A DNA stretch of 64,000 nt, taken from contig JAKIWE010000001.1 of NCBI GenBank assembly GCA_022750195.1, positions 494,672-558,671 on the forward strand, in the 5' to 3' direction. The translations under genes and the position numbers were made by a program. The notes below the pieces were generated by a model, which was not told the origin of the DNA, made no database searches, and saw only the letters and a list, made by a program, of their open reading frames with translations. This document shows, in pieces, positions 8,435 to 16,113 of this stretch. Numbering within the stretch: the stretch's first letter is position 1; each line of letters opens with the position of its first letter. The stretch comes from Thermoplasmata archaeon (GTDB lineage Archaea > Thermoplasmatota > Thermoplasmata > Lutacidiplasmatales > UBA184).

Positions 8435-8968
8435 TCACCGCTCGACGGGGGCCGCCGCTGGTGCGGCAACGATCACGCTCTCGGGGGGCGGCGGGCGCTC
8501 TGAAAGGCGCAGGTAGAGGAGGATCGGTTGCGCGAGCCACGTCACGGTCCAACCGCGCTCGGTGAGCGAGTAGCTGACGCGGGGCGGGCGAGAGTCGATG
8601 ATCGTCCTCTCGACCATCCCGGCATGCTCGAGCTCCTTGAGCTTCAACGACAGCACCCGCGGAGAGATCTTCGGCAGACTTCGCCGCAGCTGCTCGAACC
8701 CGACCGCGGGAACGCTGTGCAGGACGAGCAGGACGTCGGCGGACCATTTCCCGAAGATGGAACGAACGATCCGAAGGTCGGCCTGAGCGGCCGCGATGGG
8801 ATCCTGGACGGTGCCGACGGCGTCGGAGATCTGTTCGACGAGCCGGACCGCGGCCTCGCGGAACTCACGGAAGCCACGTTCGACCTCCCGATCCGCGGAG
8901 GTCAGCGTCTTCATGACGGGCCGAATCGGACGACGGGAGACCGGCGCCGAGGTCGGAGCGCTTGCCAT
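8435..8968 (-). CDS. HxlR-family winged-helix transcriptional regulator
   Basis: A 177-residue protein. Residues about 75-155 form an HxlR-type winged helix: FGKWSADVLLVLH, then GFEQLRRSLPKISPRVLS (recognition helix region), LKELEHAGMVER and the wing VSYSLTERG. The first roughly 70 residues are an added helical segment. The cysteine that makes some HxlR proteins redox sensors is absent, so the signal is unknown. ATG 8968 was chosen because a TATA element lies 28-35 bases upstream. The frame continues open upstream, but that is the shadow of other genes. The gene stands alone between sat and the phosphatase-like gene, reading the same way. Confidence 0.85.
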   Translation of the reverse strand: MASAPTSAPVSRRPIRPVMKTLTSADREVERGFREFREAAVRLVEQISDAVGTVQDPIAAAQADLRIVRSIFGKWSADVLLVLHSVPAVGFEQLRRSLPKISPRVLSLKLKELEHAGMVERTIIDSRPPRVSYSLTERGWTVTWLAQPILLYLRLSERPPPPESVIVAAPAAAPVER

Positions 8969-8995
8969 CACCGCCTCACGAATCTGGGTCGCCCG

Positions 8996-9003
8996 ATATA
9001 AAT
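8996..9003 (-). promoter_or_regulatory. TATA box of the HxlR-family gene
   Basis: Minus strand ATTTATAT is centred about 31 bases before ATG 8968, predicting a leader of only a few bases. It is among the clearest TATA elements in the window. Confidence 0.55.
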
Positions 9004-9080
9004 AGACGCTAAAAGAGTGGTTATTGTCGGTGGAGCCGGCCGTCATCGACCTTCCACCCCGGCGGACCGGTGGCGGGCCG

Positions 9081-10604
9081 TCAATCGTAGCCCCACGAAC
9101 GTAACCGTCGGCTGATCTCGGTCGGCATGGTCTCCCGCCCGGCGACCGAGGAGGCCGGCTTGGTCCCGGTCGTTTCGTAGGCGCCAAAGAACTCGGCGCG
9201 GAGAGCGGCCCCTTCCGTCGGCTCCCAGACCCTGGGCGCCCGGTGGTCCGGGTCTTCCGGCCCGCGCCACTCGTACAACCGCCCGGTCCTGGTGTCGAGG
9301 ATGACCTTCTGGTCGTCGCGGTACCCGGCGAGCAGCCGATGGTTCCAGAGCTCCTGCGACCGGACGCCACGAAGGGATCGGTTCGGGTCGGAGGCGGGAG
9401 CGCCCTCGCAGTAGACGATCGGCCCCGCGGGCGCACTGACCCCGAACGGCACGGGCGCGCGACCGGTGTCGTCGTACGGTGACCGGCCCGTGGCAGCCGC
9501 CTTGATCCACGACGGGAGGGCGCAGAGGCTCGTCCAACTCTGGACGACCGCCGGCACGGGCAGCTCCGGCGGAGGAGCGACCACGAGAGGCACCCGCGTG
9601 ATCGAATCCGTGGCCCCACAGCCGTGGTAGACGTTCTGCCCCTCCCCGAACGACTGGCCGTGGTCCGCCGTGACGATGACCATCGTACGGTCTCGTTCCC
9701 CGGACTGCTCGAGGAGTCCGAGGAGGCGGCCGAGCTTCCGGTCGGCGACCTCGATCGACGCGTGGTACCCGTCGAGGAGGCTCTCCCAAGGGACGAGCCG
9801 CTGGAGGCCGTCGACGGCCAGGAGGAAGAACCTCGGCGTTCGGGCGTACCAACGCGCGAGTGGGCCAACGCGGCGGCCGTTGTCGACGGTCGGGTACGGC
9901 TCGTGAGCGTCGACGAAATTGAAGACCGAGAAGAACGGCCGCGACGGCGACCGTTGGGAGAGCCAGCCGCCGAACTCGTCCACCATCGCGTCGCCACAGA
10001 CCTCCCGTTTGAAGGCGACCTCCTGCGGGTGGTTCGCCGCGTTCATCGGGACGATGAGCGGTGGAAGGCGCTCGACGAGCCGGCGTACCCGCGCCGAGTA
10101 CAGCACGTTGGCGTGGCCAACCAGACGGTTGGTCATCGTCCGCTCCTCGTCGCTGATCCCGAGCCGACGCCCGGCCCGATGGTCAAACCCCTCCTCGAGG
10201 CCGTAGCCGCCGACGAGGTGGACCATCTCGGTGAACAGGGCGGTCTCGTACTGGCGGCGGTGCATCCAGGCGGCGATCGTCTCCAGCGGTGGCCGTCCGC
10301 GCTGAAAGGTGCGGACTCCGTGGACGTTCGGGTACACCCCGGTCAGGAACGACATGTGGGACGGAACGGTCCAGTTCGAGGGGGCGACGGCCCTCGGGAA
10401 CCAGGTTCCTTCGTGGGCGAGGCGGTCGAGGGTCGGGGTGTGCGCGACCCGCTCTCCTCCTGATAGACCGATGCTCTTGGCCCGGGCGCAGTCCCAGATG
10501 ACGAACAGGACGTTCGGAGGTCGGGCGGCGACGGGACTCGACCCGCGGGAGCTCGTCCCGCCAGGATCGTCGGTTCGAGGGGGAGTGGCCGCGGTCGCGT
10601 TCAT
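9081..10604 (-). CDS. Alkaline-phosphatase-superfamily (sulfatase-like) hydrolase
   Basis: A 507-residue metallo-hydrolase fold. The N-terminal metal ligand is in VLFVIWDCARA, the nucleophile region is SNWTVPSHMSFLTGVYP, and the second metal pair is VTADHGQSFGEG. The sulfatase consensus C/S-x-P-S-R is replaced by T-V-P-S-H, so a formylglycine sulfatase is unlikely. A threonine nucleophile fits a phosphodiesterase, phosphomutase or phosphotransferase (including phosphoethanolamine-transferase-like) activity better. There is no signal peptide or membrane segment. Its ATG overlaps the stop of the upstream membrane protein (ATGA), so the two are translationally coupled and probably act on the same envelope substrate. 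Confidence 0.85.
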   Translation of the reverse strand: MNATAATPPRTDDPGGTSSRGSSPVAARPPNVLFVIWDCARAKSIGLSGGERVAHTPTLDRLAHEGTWFPRAVAPSNWTVPSHMSFLTGVYPNVHGVRTFQRGRPPLETIAAWMHRRQYETALFTEMVHLVGGYGLEEGFDHRAGRRLGISDEERTMTNRLVGHANVLYSARVRRLVERLPPLIVPMNAANHPQEVAFKREVCGDAMVDEFGGWLSQRSPSRPFFSVFNFVDAHEPYPTVDNGRRVGPLARWYARTPRFFLLAVDGLQRLVPWESLLDGYHASIEVADRKLGRLLGLLEQSGERDRTMVIVTADHGQSFGEGQNVYHGCGATDSITRVPLVVAPPPELPVPAVVQSWTSLCALPSWIKAAATGRSPYDDTGRAPVPFGVSAPAGPIVYCEGAPASDPNRSLRGVRSQELWNHRLLAGYRDDQKVILDTRTGRLYEWRGPEDPDHRAPRVWEPTEGAALRAEFFGAYETTGTKPASSVAGRETMPTEISRRLRSWGYD

Positions 10605-13102
10605 ACCTGCAAGATCACCCACTCCGGATTGTTGTATACGGACTGGAAACCGAACGTCGACTCGTAGTAGGTCACCTGGTAGGGCGCCGTGGAGCTGTTC
10701 GGCCAGAGCAGGAAGTGGATGTTCTGGCTCTGGAGGAACTGGGCGGTCCCGAACGCGGTAGGGAACGCCTTCGTGGGATTGCTCGTCCCGTCCGTCGTGG
10801 CGGTGATCGTCAGCGTGAACGGTTGGGACGGGTTCGGATTGGGGAATTCGGCCCGAACCCCATACGAACCCTGGAACCCTCCGAACCGCTCCGAAGAGGG
10901 GCGGAGGGAGAAGCCCACCTGGGTCGTGAGCACGGCCGGGTACGGGTATTCGCCGAGCTGTCCCGTCACGACCCAGGTGAGACCGCTCGGGGTCGTCGAC
11001 AGGTTGAGGAGCCTGTCGCGGGCGAGCATGGCGCTCGTCGGCGGTGGGCCGGCGAGCTCGAGGACGAGCGACCGGACCTGGGCTCCGGGCTTGGGTTGGA
11101 CCTGGAACTGGACCGCGGCCGAACCACCGGCGCCCGGCGCAGCGGTCTCCGTCACCGTCCCGGCCCCGGTGGCGTAGACGATGGTCCCGTGCCCCGGCGG
11201 CGCCGCGTCCACGCTCAGCGCGGGCGCGGGGGTAGGGAGCACGGAGTAGAGCCCCGAGTAGCTGGGCGTCGTCGCGTTGAGGGCGACGGCGCCGGGGAGC
11301 AGGCGGAACACCGGGAAGGCGATCCCTTGGTCGTTCGCGGTGTACATCGGCGCTTGGCCGTACAGCGTCGTGGAGAACCCGGAGTAGGAGAGCACCACCT
11401 GCCCGTTCGAGACGGCGTACTCCGAGTTCAAGGCCCAGTAGCTTTCCTCGGAATTGACGATCTGGAACGGGTCGAACAGGAGCCAGACCGGCCCGTTGTC
11501 GAACGCCTGCCGGTTCGCGAGCGCCTCGGTCCAACGGGCGTCGGTCGCCGGAGTGAGCACGTTGCCGGGCGTGGGGGAGCGGTCGAGCCAGGTGGCAGCG
11601 GCGACAAACGCCGCGTCGTGGCTGGCCCCGGCACCGCTCGTCTCGGCCCGCTGAGCGACCGGTATCGTCACCCCGACGAACACGAAGAACACGACGAGCG
11701 CGACCGCCGCGGCCGCGAGCGGCTCGGCGTCGGACCGGCTGTGACGAAACCAGCGGGGGGGTTGCAGGGCCGGCGGCGGGTCGGAGGCGGCTCGGGGCGC
11801 GGACGCTCGCCGCTCGCCGAGAAGTGGGCGGATCGCAGCTCGCTCGAGGGCCAGGGTCAGGAGCAGCAGGAATGGCAAGGGGAGGAAGTAGAGGAACCGT
11901 TCGTAGTCGGTGTCCACCTTCAGGAGGTAGCCGATCGCGGGCAACGTCGCCGTGGCGGAGAGCCACCCGGAGGCGACGAGCAAGCGGGAGTCGACGCGGT
12001 CCGGCCAGCGCGTGCGGACGGCGAAGAGGCCGCACAACAGGCCGACCGGTACGGCGAGGAGGAGCAGGACGGTGAACAGCGCTCCGAGGACGACCGGAGG
12101 ACCCGCGGGCAGGAACATCGGGGAGCCGCCGAGAGGAACGAACAGCTCGCCGATCTCGTCGATATGGTACGCCGATGGGTTGCCGAAGAAGTAGTTCGGG
12201 TGCGAAATCCCGAGGTGGCTCGTGAGATTGTTGTAGCCGACGACGAGGGCGACGAGGGCGGTGATCCCGATCAGGTTGCGCTTGTCGACGAGGAACCGCA
12301 AGGGGAGCTTTTCGAAGGCGAGGAGGAACAACGTCGCGATGCCGAGCACACCCAGGAGGACGAAGAACGTGAGGTCATGGGCGAAGAACGTCGCGCCGAC
12401 CGCCGCGAAGAACAGGGCGGCGTCGCGGGTCTGACGCCCGCGCGCGTAGAGGAGGAAGAAGATCATCGACTCGTTGAGAAAGATGAACCCCAGGAAGTTC
12501 GGATATCCGCCCCAGAAGAGCATCCGGAAGGTCGTGCCTGCGAAGACCGCAAGGCCGACGAGAAGAACCTGGAGCGTACCCGAGAACAGGAACCGCCGCG
12601 CGAGATGGATCACCGTGAGGCCGTACAGCACTAGGAGCGCTGCGGCCGTGATCGTCGCCGCCGCCGGCGGGCTCCCCGTGAGGAGGACCAACCCGCCGAG
12701 GAACGGGAAGAGCAACGGGGAGTAGAAGAACGGCCGGTCGGCCGGGTCGGGTGCTTGTGGTCGTCCGACGTACCCGTACGAGATCGACAACCAGTGGCCC
12801 GGGTCGACGCCCGGGGGCAGCGGTGCCCGCAGGAACTCGAACACCAAGAGTGCCGTCGCGGCTGCGACGATGGCCGACATCGGGAGAAGGTACCACCGGC
12901 TCGCCGCCCCACGGGTCCGCGGTCGATCACGCAGCACCGGGGCAGGTCCCGAGGACGGGAGAGCCTTCGCGTCGAGCGGCCCCTGAGCCACGAGCGTCGA
13001 CGAGACGACGGGGTGGGGGGGTGCTTCTCCGGCGAGGGGCGCTGACGTTGGTCGCACCGACGGGCGTGGAGCCGAGGGGTTCGAGGATCCGGATACGGGC
13101 AC
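10601..13102 (-). CDS. Large polytopic membrane protein, GT-C glycosyltransferase-like
   Basis: About 833 residues. A low-complexity cytoplasmic N terminus is followed by about ten transmembrane helices (from WYLLPMSAIVAAATALLVF to AAVALVVFFVFVGVTIPVA), then about 370 residues of extracytoplasmic, beta-rich sequence with Asn-x-Ser/Thr sequons. The first outside loop holds acidic and aromatic residues, as in GT-C lipid-linked sugar transferases, but no family-specific motif is certain. GTG at 13102 was chosen because GGAGG lies about 9 bases before it; the frame stays open further upstream, where codon use looks non-coding and the SRP RNA candidate lies. It is coupled to the downstream phosphatase-like gene. 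A role in envelope glycan or lipid modification is inferred from architecture and context. Confidence 0.75.
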   Translation of the reverse strand: MPVSGSSNPSAPRPSVRPTSAPLAGEAPPHPVVSSTLVAQGPLDAKALPSSGPAPVLRDRPRTRGAASRWYLLPMSAIVAAATALLVFEFLRAPLPPGVDPGHWLSISYGYVGRPQAPDPADRPFFYSPLLFPFLGGLVLLTGSPPAAATITAAALLVLYGLTVIHLARRFLFSGTLQVLLVGLAVFAGTTFRMLFWGGYPNFLGFIFLNESMIFFLLYARGRQTRDAALFFAAVGATFFAHDLTFFVLLGVLGIATLFLLAFEKLPLRFLVDKRNLIGITALVALVVGYNNLTSHLGISHPNYFFGNPSAYHIDEIGELFVPLGGSPMFLPAGPPVVLGALFTVLLLLAVPVGLLCGLFAVRTRWPDRVDSRLLVASGWLSATATLPAIGYLLKVDTDYERFLYFLPLPFLLLLTLALERAAIRPLLGERRASAPRAASDPPPALQPPRWFRHSRSDAEPLAAAAVALVVFFVFVGVTIPVAQRAETSGAGASHDAAFVAAATWLDRSPTPGNVLTPATDARWTEALANRQAFDNGPVWLLFDPFQIVNSEESYWALNSEYAVSNGQVVLSYSGFSTTLYGQAPMYTANDQGIAFPVFRLLPGAVALNATTPSYSGLYSVLPTPAPALSVDAAPPGHGTIVYATGAGTVTETAAPGAGGSAAVQFQVQPKPGAQVRSLVLELAGPPPTSAMLARDRLLNLSTTPSGLTWVVTGQLGEYPYPAVLTTQVGFSLRPSSERFGGFQGSYGVRAEFPNPNPSQPFTLTITATTDGTSNPTKAFPTAFGTAQFLQSQNIHFLLWPNSSTAPYQVTYYESTFGFQSVYNNPEWVILQV

Positions 13103-13204
13103 GATAGAATTTCCTCCCTCCGTAGGCCCCTGTGCGGTGTGCGCGCTGACGATTCCTACGGGCCGCGAAGAAAATTCTCTCCGTGGTGAGATTGATAGGA
13201 AATA

Positions 13205-13465
13205 TTGCAGAAGGCGAATCGGGCCTCGGCCGCGCGCGGGACTGCGTACTGCTCCTTTCCGGGCTGCGATGCCGGCCCTGGGGATCGAACTCACCGGTCC
13301 GCGCCTACGGGAAGCCCGGATGGAGAAGGCAGAGCCGGGTTCAACCCACGTAAGGGCGAGTCTGACCCAAGCACGTTAGCCCCGCTTCCCGAGACCGCAG
13401 TCACCAGGACCTCCCAAGCAATGGGGGGTCTCAGGCACCACCGGTAAGGGTCCGCGCCTCGCGAG
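13205..13465 (-). ncRNA. Candidate signal recognition particle (7S) RNA
   Basis: Three features on the minus strand fit SRP RNA. A 5' block at 13442-13400 (GGTGGTGCCTGAGACC, later CTTGGGAGG) resembles the Alu domain core. A helix-8-like tip at 13263-13247, CAG-CCCGGAAAGG-AGCAG, has the GGAA-type loop and AGCA side of the SRP54 site. A long helix-5-like stem is formed by three collinear pairings: 13389-13396 with 13222-13229, 13379-13385 with 13236-13242, and 13370-13375 with 13245-13250, using G-T wobbles. The ends 13455-13460 and 13211-13216 can also pair. Against it, the UGUAA motif is not exact, the base pair closing the tip loop is C-A, and about 60 bases between the helix 6 and helix 8 regions look inserted. 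Ends are approximate. Confidence 0.5.
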
Positions 13466-13793
13466 CGGCGAGGGCGGAGCCGAGGTAGGCTCCGTAGAAC
13501 GGAACGAACAGGCCCGACTCCCCGCCGTCGTTGCGGGCCCGTCTTGAGACGAGGGAAACGACGGTCACCACGCCATGATGTTCCACCCGTGACGTAGGTA
13601 GGGGAGTTCGGTCGCAGACCGTAGGGGCGCTTCCCCTGGCTTCTCCGGACGGGGCCGACCTCCGGCCGGAGCGAAGGTAGGTTCTCGATTCGGGACGCGC
13701 AGTGATCCAAACGTAGAACTCGAGCTCGGACCCGGTTTGGGCCGGCGGCGACAGCCCTCCACCTCTCGTAGGCTGCGACATCTGGTGCGCCAT
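13431..13793 (-). CDS. Possible small protein or gene remnant, uncertain
   Basis: A 120-codon frame from ATG 13793. Parts read like real protein (FYVWITARPESRTYL; GLFVPFYGAYLGSALAAREA) and third positions are mostly G or C, but less so than in neighbouring genes. There is no recognised domain. Its 3' end overlaps the 5' end of the SRP RNA candidate by about 35 bases, which argues against both being intact. It may be a decayed gene or chance. Confidence 0.2.
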   Translation of the reverse strand: MAHQMSQPTRGGGLSPPAQTGSELEFYVWITARPESRTYLRSGRRSAPSGEARGSAPTVCDRTPLPTSRVEHHGVVTVVSLVSRRARNDGGESGLFVPFYGAYLGSALAAREARTLTGGA

Positions 13794-14133
13794 GCGACGT
13801 CAGCCGGGAGGGGGTCCAAAGAGTTGACGATAGAGAATCGTCAGGTCGTATCTCATCGGTGCGGGTAGCTCGCTGTGGCGACCCCTCGGTGGGCAGTTGG
13901 GCTCCCGACTCGGGCTGTTGCTTCGTCCGCTCTGTGGAGGGTCGCTCGTGACGGGTCCGTCGGACGTGCCGCGCCCGGACAGAAAGAGGGCCAAGCTCCG
14001 CGGCACTCCCTGACCAGTCGATTATGAGGTAACATGAAGTCAAGAGTTTCTTTACGGAATCAACCGACTAATGATGCATACATCACTCGCCCTGCCTGCG
14101 TTGACATAGGGTTATCCATGAATTACGGTAGAC
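13794..14133. other. Gene-poor stretch, nothing recognised
   Basis: No frame here has convincing codon use on either strand. A short minus-strand frame ends in a plausible peptide (MRYDLTILYRQLFGPPPG, stop near 13801) but has no support. The last 100 bases become A/T-rich as they approach the promoter of the downstream glycosyltransferase operon. Confidence 0.4.
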
Positions 14134-14140
14134 CTTTAAA
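14134..14140 (+). promoter_or_regulatory. TATA box of the GT2-fusion operon
   Basis: CTTTAAA is centred about 27 bases before ATG 14164 in an A/T-rich island, giving a leaderless transcript and supporting that start. Confidence 0.5.
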
Positions 14141-14163
14141 GTCGAAATCGATGTTTTTCCTCG

Positions 14164-15669
14164 ATGCGAGGGGACGAAGCGGTACGGGTTCGCCCGGACG
14201 CGCCTCCCGGACCTCGGGTGAATCCCGAAGGAGGCTCCGACGGAGGCGACGCCCAGCTCACGCCCCGCCCCCCCGGGTCGTCGCGGCGCTCCGCGCCGTC
14301 CTCGATCCCCTCGCTTCTTCCCAACGCGTCGGCATCCCGCCTGGTGCTGCTTCCCACGTTGAACGAGGAGCAGGGGCTGGCCTACACGCTTTCCGAACTA
14401 CGGGGGGTTGACTTCCGCGCGCCGGAGAGCGCCCCCTCGATCCTCGTCATCGACGGCGGCTCGACCGACGGCACTCTCGCCGTGGCCCGGGACCGGCGGG
14501 TCCCGGTGCTGCAGCAGAGGAGCCGGGGGAAGGGCGCGGCCGTGCGCGAGGGCCTCGCGTTTGCCCGCGCGCAGGGATTCGCCCACGTCGCGCTCCTCGA
14601 CGCCGACGGGACCTACCCCGTCGATAGCCTACCGGGGGTGTTCGACCTGCTCGAAAGCGGGGTCGACTTGGTCGTCGGCGTGCGGCGACCGGATCGCCCC
14701 CCCGTCGGCCGACCTCGAGAGCTGCTCCACCGTCTCGGCAACAGCCTGCTCAACTTCGCCGCTGGCGAGTTCACCCAGCGACCCGTCTTGGACATCTGCA
14801 GCGGATTCTGGGCGATCGGGCTGGAGCGGCTCGAGGAGCTAGCGCTCGAATCGAACGGATTCGAGATCGAGTCCGAGCTGTTCATCAAGGCGTTCCGACG
14901 CCAGTGGCGCGTGGTCCAGCTGCCGGTGACCTACCGCCCGCGTATCGGGGAGGCGAAGCTCCACACCGTCCGCGACGGCTCACGGATCCTGCTCTCGATC
15001 CTTCGGTACGCGCGAAGCAGTTCGCCCGGCTCGGGCGTGCTTTCGCGGTACGGTCGTCCGTCGAGCCCCCTTGCCGCGATGCTGATCGGGCTCCAGCCCG
15101 AACGGGTGGTGCTCCTGGCGGCGCCCGAACGGTTCGAGGAGGCCGGTCGGACGGCCGAGCGGCTCCGCGCGGCGATCCCGAAGGCCGACATTGCCACGGC
15201 TGCGGTCCCGGCGGCCGGACCCCACCCCTGGGACCCGGAGCTGCTCTCGGGAGCGACGGCCCCTTTCACGACGGTCCAGCCCCCCATCGAGGTGTTGCTG
15301 CCCCCGCCGCTGGAGGGCGGGTACCGAGAATTCCTCATCGAGATCCCCCGAACGAAGCGGTTCGTTCGACTTTGCGAGCCGTCGGGCGCGGTGGACGCGG
15401 AAGTCTCGCCGGCCCAGGTCGGACATCGCCCGTCCCCTCAGTTCCGGCGCGAACGGCTGCCGGTCGGGGCGGTCACGGCGTGGTTCATCCTCAGCTCCTC
15501 GTTCGAGCCGTCCTGGCGACAACGCGAACTCGCTCTCCTCGCGGCCAACGCCGGCCCCGCCCGGGTCGGAGTCTTCCGCAGTACCGCGCGCCGACCCTTG
15601 GGCCTGACCACGCTGGTCCCGGCCCTCGAGCTGCGTGTCGGGAGAGCGCGTCGCCGCGGGGACCTGTGA
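14164..15669 (+). CDS. GT2 glycosyltransferase (polyprenyl-phosphate sugar transferase type) fused to an unknown C-terminal domain
   Basis: A 501-residue protein. After about 55 low-complexity residues, residues 58-290 are a GT-A fold of the dolichol-phosphate mannosyltransferase/glucosyltransferase type: VLLPTLNEEQGL, DGGSTDGT, the metal motif LLDADGTYP and a C-terminal region with DICSGFWAIG. This class moves a sugar from a nucleotide donor to a polyprenyl phosphate on the cytoplasmic membrane face. The last roughly 200 residues match no family I know and have no membrane helix; they contain Pro-rich turns (EVLLPPPLEGGY) and alternating beta-like segments. It is first in a tight four-gene run whose other members are also unknown. 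The leaderless start is set by the TATA box at 14134. Confidence 0.85.
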   Translation: MRGDEAVRVRPDAPPGPRVNPEGGSDGGDAQLTPRPPGSSRRSAPSSIPSLLPNASASRLVLLPTLNEEQGLAYTLSELRGVDFRAPESAPSILVIDGGSTDGTLAVARDRRVPVLQQRSRGKGAAVREGLAFARAQGFAHVALLDADGTYPVDSLPGVFDLLESGVDLVVGVRRPDRPPVGRPRELLHRLGNSLLNFAAGEFTQRPVLDICSGFWAIGLERLEELALESNGFEIESELFIKAFRRQWRVVQLPVTYRPRIGEAKLHTVRDGSRILLSILRYARSSSPGSGVLSRYGRPSSPLAAMLIGLQPERVVLLAAPERFEEAGRTAERLRAAIPKADIATAAVPAAGPHPWDPELLSGATAPFTTVQPPIEVLLPPPLEGGYREFLIEIPRTKRFVRLCEPSGAVDAEVSPAQVGHRPSPQFRRERLPVGAVTAWFILSSSFEPSWRQRELALLAANAGPARVGVFRSTARRPLGLTTLVPALELRVGRARRRGDL

Positions 15670-15675
15670 GGTCAG

Positions 15676-15939
15676 ATGAGCCGAAGTAACCGTGCGGCAG
15701 AAGCGCCGATCGACGGGATGCTCGTCCGTCGTCGCGACCCTCGAAACGACCTTCGAGCGATCTACGTCGACGGCTGGGTGATCCTCCGAGACTCCGGGAC
15801 CGAGCTCCGCCGGCGGGTCTTCGCCGAGAGTTGGAACCCGGCGCGGGCGCAGGCGATCCTCGACCTTGGGGACTTTCCCGTTCCACGACAGCCGGCCGAT
15901 CGGCCGCCGGCCGCCCGGACGAGCGCTCCGTCCGCTTAG
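15676..15939 (+). CDS. Small conserved-looking protein of unknown function
   Basis: 87 residues, beginning 6 bases after the GT2-fusion stop, with GAGGT just upstream of its ATG. The N-terminal two thirds are ordered and charged (DGMLVRRRDPRNDLRAIYVDGWVILR split over two strands); the C terminus is Pro/Ala-rich and probably disordered. No family was recognised. Its spacing implies co-transcription with the glycosyltransferase and the next two genes. Confidence 0.5.
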   Translation: MSRSNRAAEAPIDGMLVRRRDPRNDLRAIYVDGWVILRDSGTELRRRVFAESWNPARAQAILDLGDFPVPRQPADRPPAARTSAPSA

Positions 15940-16113
15940 GTGGTTGTGGCGACCCGCTCAAACGAGGGACCTTCCGTCGCCGGTGTCGAGTCCCAGGCGA
16001 GGACGCAGAGCGACCGGATCCAGGGACGGTGCCCGGTGGCGTGGGCGACGCTCTCGTTCGTGGCCGCCGCGCTCGCACGCAAGAGTCACCGACCGGAACG
16101 AGCACGATGCTGA
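15940..16113 (+). CDS. 57-residue small protein of unknown function
   Basis: The GTG start directly follows the previous stop codon, and the TGA lies within the start region of the next gene (7-base overlap, ATGCTGA). The peptide begins VVVATRSNEGPS and has a helical C-terminal half (PVAWATLSFVAAALARKSH) ending in basic residues. Codon use resembles its neighbours, and otherwise a 170-base hole would interrupt a compact operon. No family was recognised; it could be a small partner of the neighbouring proteins. Confidence 0.4.
   Translation: MVVATRSNEGPSVAGVESQARTQSDRIQGRCPVAWATLSFVAAALARKSHRPERARC

Noticed and set aside
10715-12634. A 639-codon plus-strand frame opposite the membrane protein at 10601.
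   Set aside because: Almost only Arg, Glu, Gly and Asp, the usual antisense composition of a GC-rich membrane-protein gene. The minus strand encodes clear membrane helices.
13275-13345. tRNA-like T-loop sequences (GAGTTCGATCCCC on minus, GGGTTCAACCC on plus).
   Set aside because: The T stems do not pair, and no acceptor stem or D arm could be built on either strand. The segment is better explained as part of the SRP RNA candidate.
13900-14010. ACAGAAAGAGG resembling the conserved region V of RNase P RNA.
   Set aside because: No matching conserved region I strand able to form the P4 helix was found within a plausible distance.
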